A stretch of DNA of 64,000 bases from Eukaryota sp. TZLM1-RC. Taxonomy: Eukaryota > Metamonada: BaSk clade. Positions 63,901 to 64,000 of this stretch are shown piece after piece; within the stretch, counting starts at the first letter, position 1, and every line of letters begins with the position of its first letter. The stretch spans positions 124,001-188,000 of the forward strand of contig JAUPSS010000012.1 of assembly GCA_040285825.1 (NCBI GenBank), in the 5' to 3' direction. The notes below the pieces were generated by a model that saw nothing but the letters and a program-made list of their open reading frames with translations, ran no database searches and was not told the DNA's origin. Both the position numbers and the translations under genes were made by a program.

Positions 63901-64000
63901 GCAGGCGAAAAATATAAAATTGCTAAATATGCGAAACCCATTTCCTCGGTTAATGAAAATTCTCATGCCCAATATAATTTATGTCCATTTGTTTTTTCTT
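60961..64000 (+). mobile_element. LINE-A, longest copy (3' end beyond window)
   Basis: It contains the N-terminal zinc modules and complete reverse transcriptase in one frame, then HYGG-equivalent GGMGFTKSSILCKAAFLGGGKNF (63057-63338), the Cys-His segment near 63560 and RGDLVVPGLNGS near 63780. Two one-base T insertions (near 62990 and 63305) shift the frame. The 5' limit is a guess placed after the last unrelated sequence. Confidence 0.88.
61148..63019 (+). CDS. LINE-A gag-like zinc fingers plus reverse transcriptase
   Basis: From the first ATG in frame (61148) this gives 623 residues; the open frame extends further upstream from a TTG at 61097. A CCHC knuckle (residues 12-25, CSKCGKVGHNIRKC), a CxxC...CxxC pair (92-114), then reverse transcriptase blocks LPKGKAAGPSGISFDLLK, RPIAIGESLTRL, NLDFKNAFNSV, SSSGVKQGDPLGPLLFCLAI and AFMDDISIIGS (MDD at 474-476). 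It ends LFRSK because of a T-run shift that separates it from the endonuclease-like half. No apurinic endonuclease domain is present. Confidence 0.88.
   Translation: MSEKVQKTRQTCSKCGKVGHNIRKCPDIITEKMRLKTDISIVNSLQTPSKLNLPPVPNVSADDVYYDLNIDQTHLPKTVAPDPTDNVLKHNCPFCKKFLSNSSNGRPLLFCFDCQTGDSLRAPVKIPVEVSPASTVPMSMEMRSFSSQLKLNKWNITRFWKFFAKKNKKKINYKPKQRKANSSFQAKKLFLRGRYGSRLKNIFSGKLADNNLATVEKLKSLHPTENFCPSKPSICQYWLENPFQPQEVLNAVAKLPKGKAAGPSGISFDLLKIACKNAPEIVEDLASYFQNLMCLNYVPPPELTAARLVALVKPGKGDKPDGVRPIAIGESLTRLLCSLIFNRISTKAKDHLKPFQFGIKTVECASVASMTSDVFFNSQQHQYIFNLDFKNAFNSVKRNCIFDSLLQDFPELSAYFYLFYGKKSDLIFDSFTLESSSGVKQGDPLGPLLFCLAIHIIIKMTQQDFPDLRIVAFMDDISIIGSFESISMVSEDIAAKYKEIGLSLNPSKCLLIGRGKQSLMFGKAQIPFINYDQQAFKFLGCWLGNLDEIYSQLNNLLEKFDKDLSFIAECDNEKHIKFFILKICYSGKFTHILRSTPPSVSLNFCRSFNKLRVKFFSSLFRSK

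Noticed and set aside
1-64000. Ciliate-like or other variant genetic code suggested by in-frame stops in some frames
   Set aside because: All conserved single-copy genes are free of internal stops and end with TAA, TAG or TGA; in-frame stops occur only in transposon relics.
1-64000. CRISPR arrays, operons, riboswitches, rRNA
   Set aside because: None is visible, and the sequence is eukaryotic nuclear DNA.

Overview
This window is nuclear DNA of a unicellular eukaryote: AT-rich, standard stop codons, very short spliceosomal introns (nine supported, 29-36 nt), interstitial TTAGGG/TTGGGG-type telomeric repeats, a class II tRNA-Ser, and typically eukaryotic genes. The lineage cannot be fixed from sequence alone. 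Tiny introns whose branch point appears fused to the 3' splice site resemble those of some protists such as metamonads, but catalase and the repeat load do not settle it. The ORF starts used here are ATG codons chosen by eye; several longest reading frames begin at TTG or GTG and were trimmed.

Single-copy genes occur in small islands: eIF6 (0-0.7 kb), rubrerythrin (2.2-2.8), a divergent Prp17-like protein (6.1-7.4), TRM6 (8.0-9.1), two Hsp70-like genes (10.6-12.3 and 18.4-20.1), a TBC RabGAP (14.6-15.6), NASP-like (21.5-22.6), catalase with four introns (27.9-29.5), YOD1 (30.2-31.0), UNC119 (31.4-32.0), tRNA-Ser(UGA) (35.1), a winged-helix nuclear-type protein (43.9-44.7), CDC50 (45.1-45.9), a zinc-knuckle protein (49.6-50.1), SRPRB (51.7-52.4) divergent from a SAP-SWIM-RING-type protein (52.6-53.6), and a small RIIa-like protein (59.5-59.7) divergent from NIFK (59.8-60.3). 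These are housekeeping functions: ribosome biogenesis (eIF6, NIFK), tRNA modification, splicing, ER targeting, lipid flippase, chaperones and peroxide defence.

At least half of the window is mobile DNA. The main component is a group of non-LTR retrotransposons with zinc knuckles, a reverse transcriptase with an xxDD box, and a C-terminal Cys-His plus restriction-like endonuclease-type region (here called LINE-A to LINE-E). Several copies have readable target-site duplications (7-13 bp), 5' truncations and nested insertions: LINE-B into LINE-B, LINE-A into LINE-B, LINE-C into a Ty3/gypsy relic, and a complete MULE transposon with a 9-bp TSD lying in a LINE-B copy. There are also a 148-bp solo-LTR-like insertion, a DD34E Tc1/mariner-like relic, and a 93-bp repeat present three times at exactly the same length.

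The points most worth a second look are: (1) every supported intron ends in a 10-nt module of the form YTNAYYWYAG, while two catalase introns carry the same module ending in AT instead of AG; (2) three Fanzor-like (eukaryotic TnpB-type) RNA-guided nuclease relics lie on one strand between 9.3 and 16.8 kb, the longest with both RuvC aspartates replaced by asparagine; (3) the Hsp70 pair shares a 332-bp tract that differs at one base and includes the intron, indicating recent gene conversion; (4) a telomeric repeat supplies the C-terminal codons and stop of TRM6.
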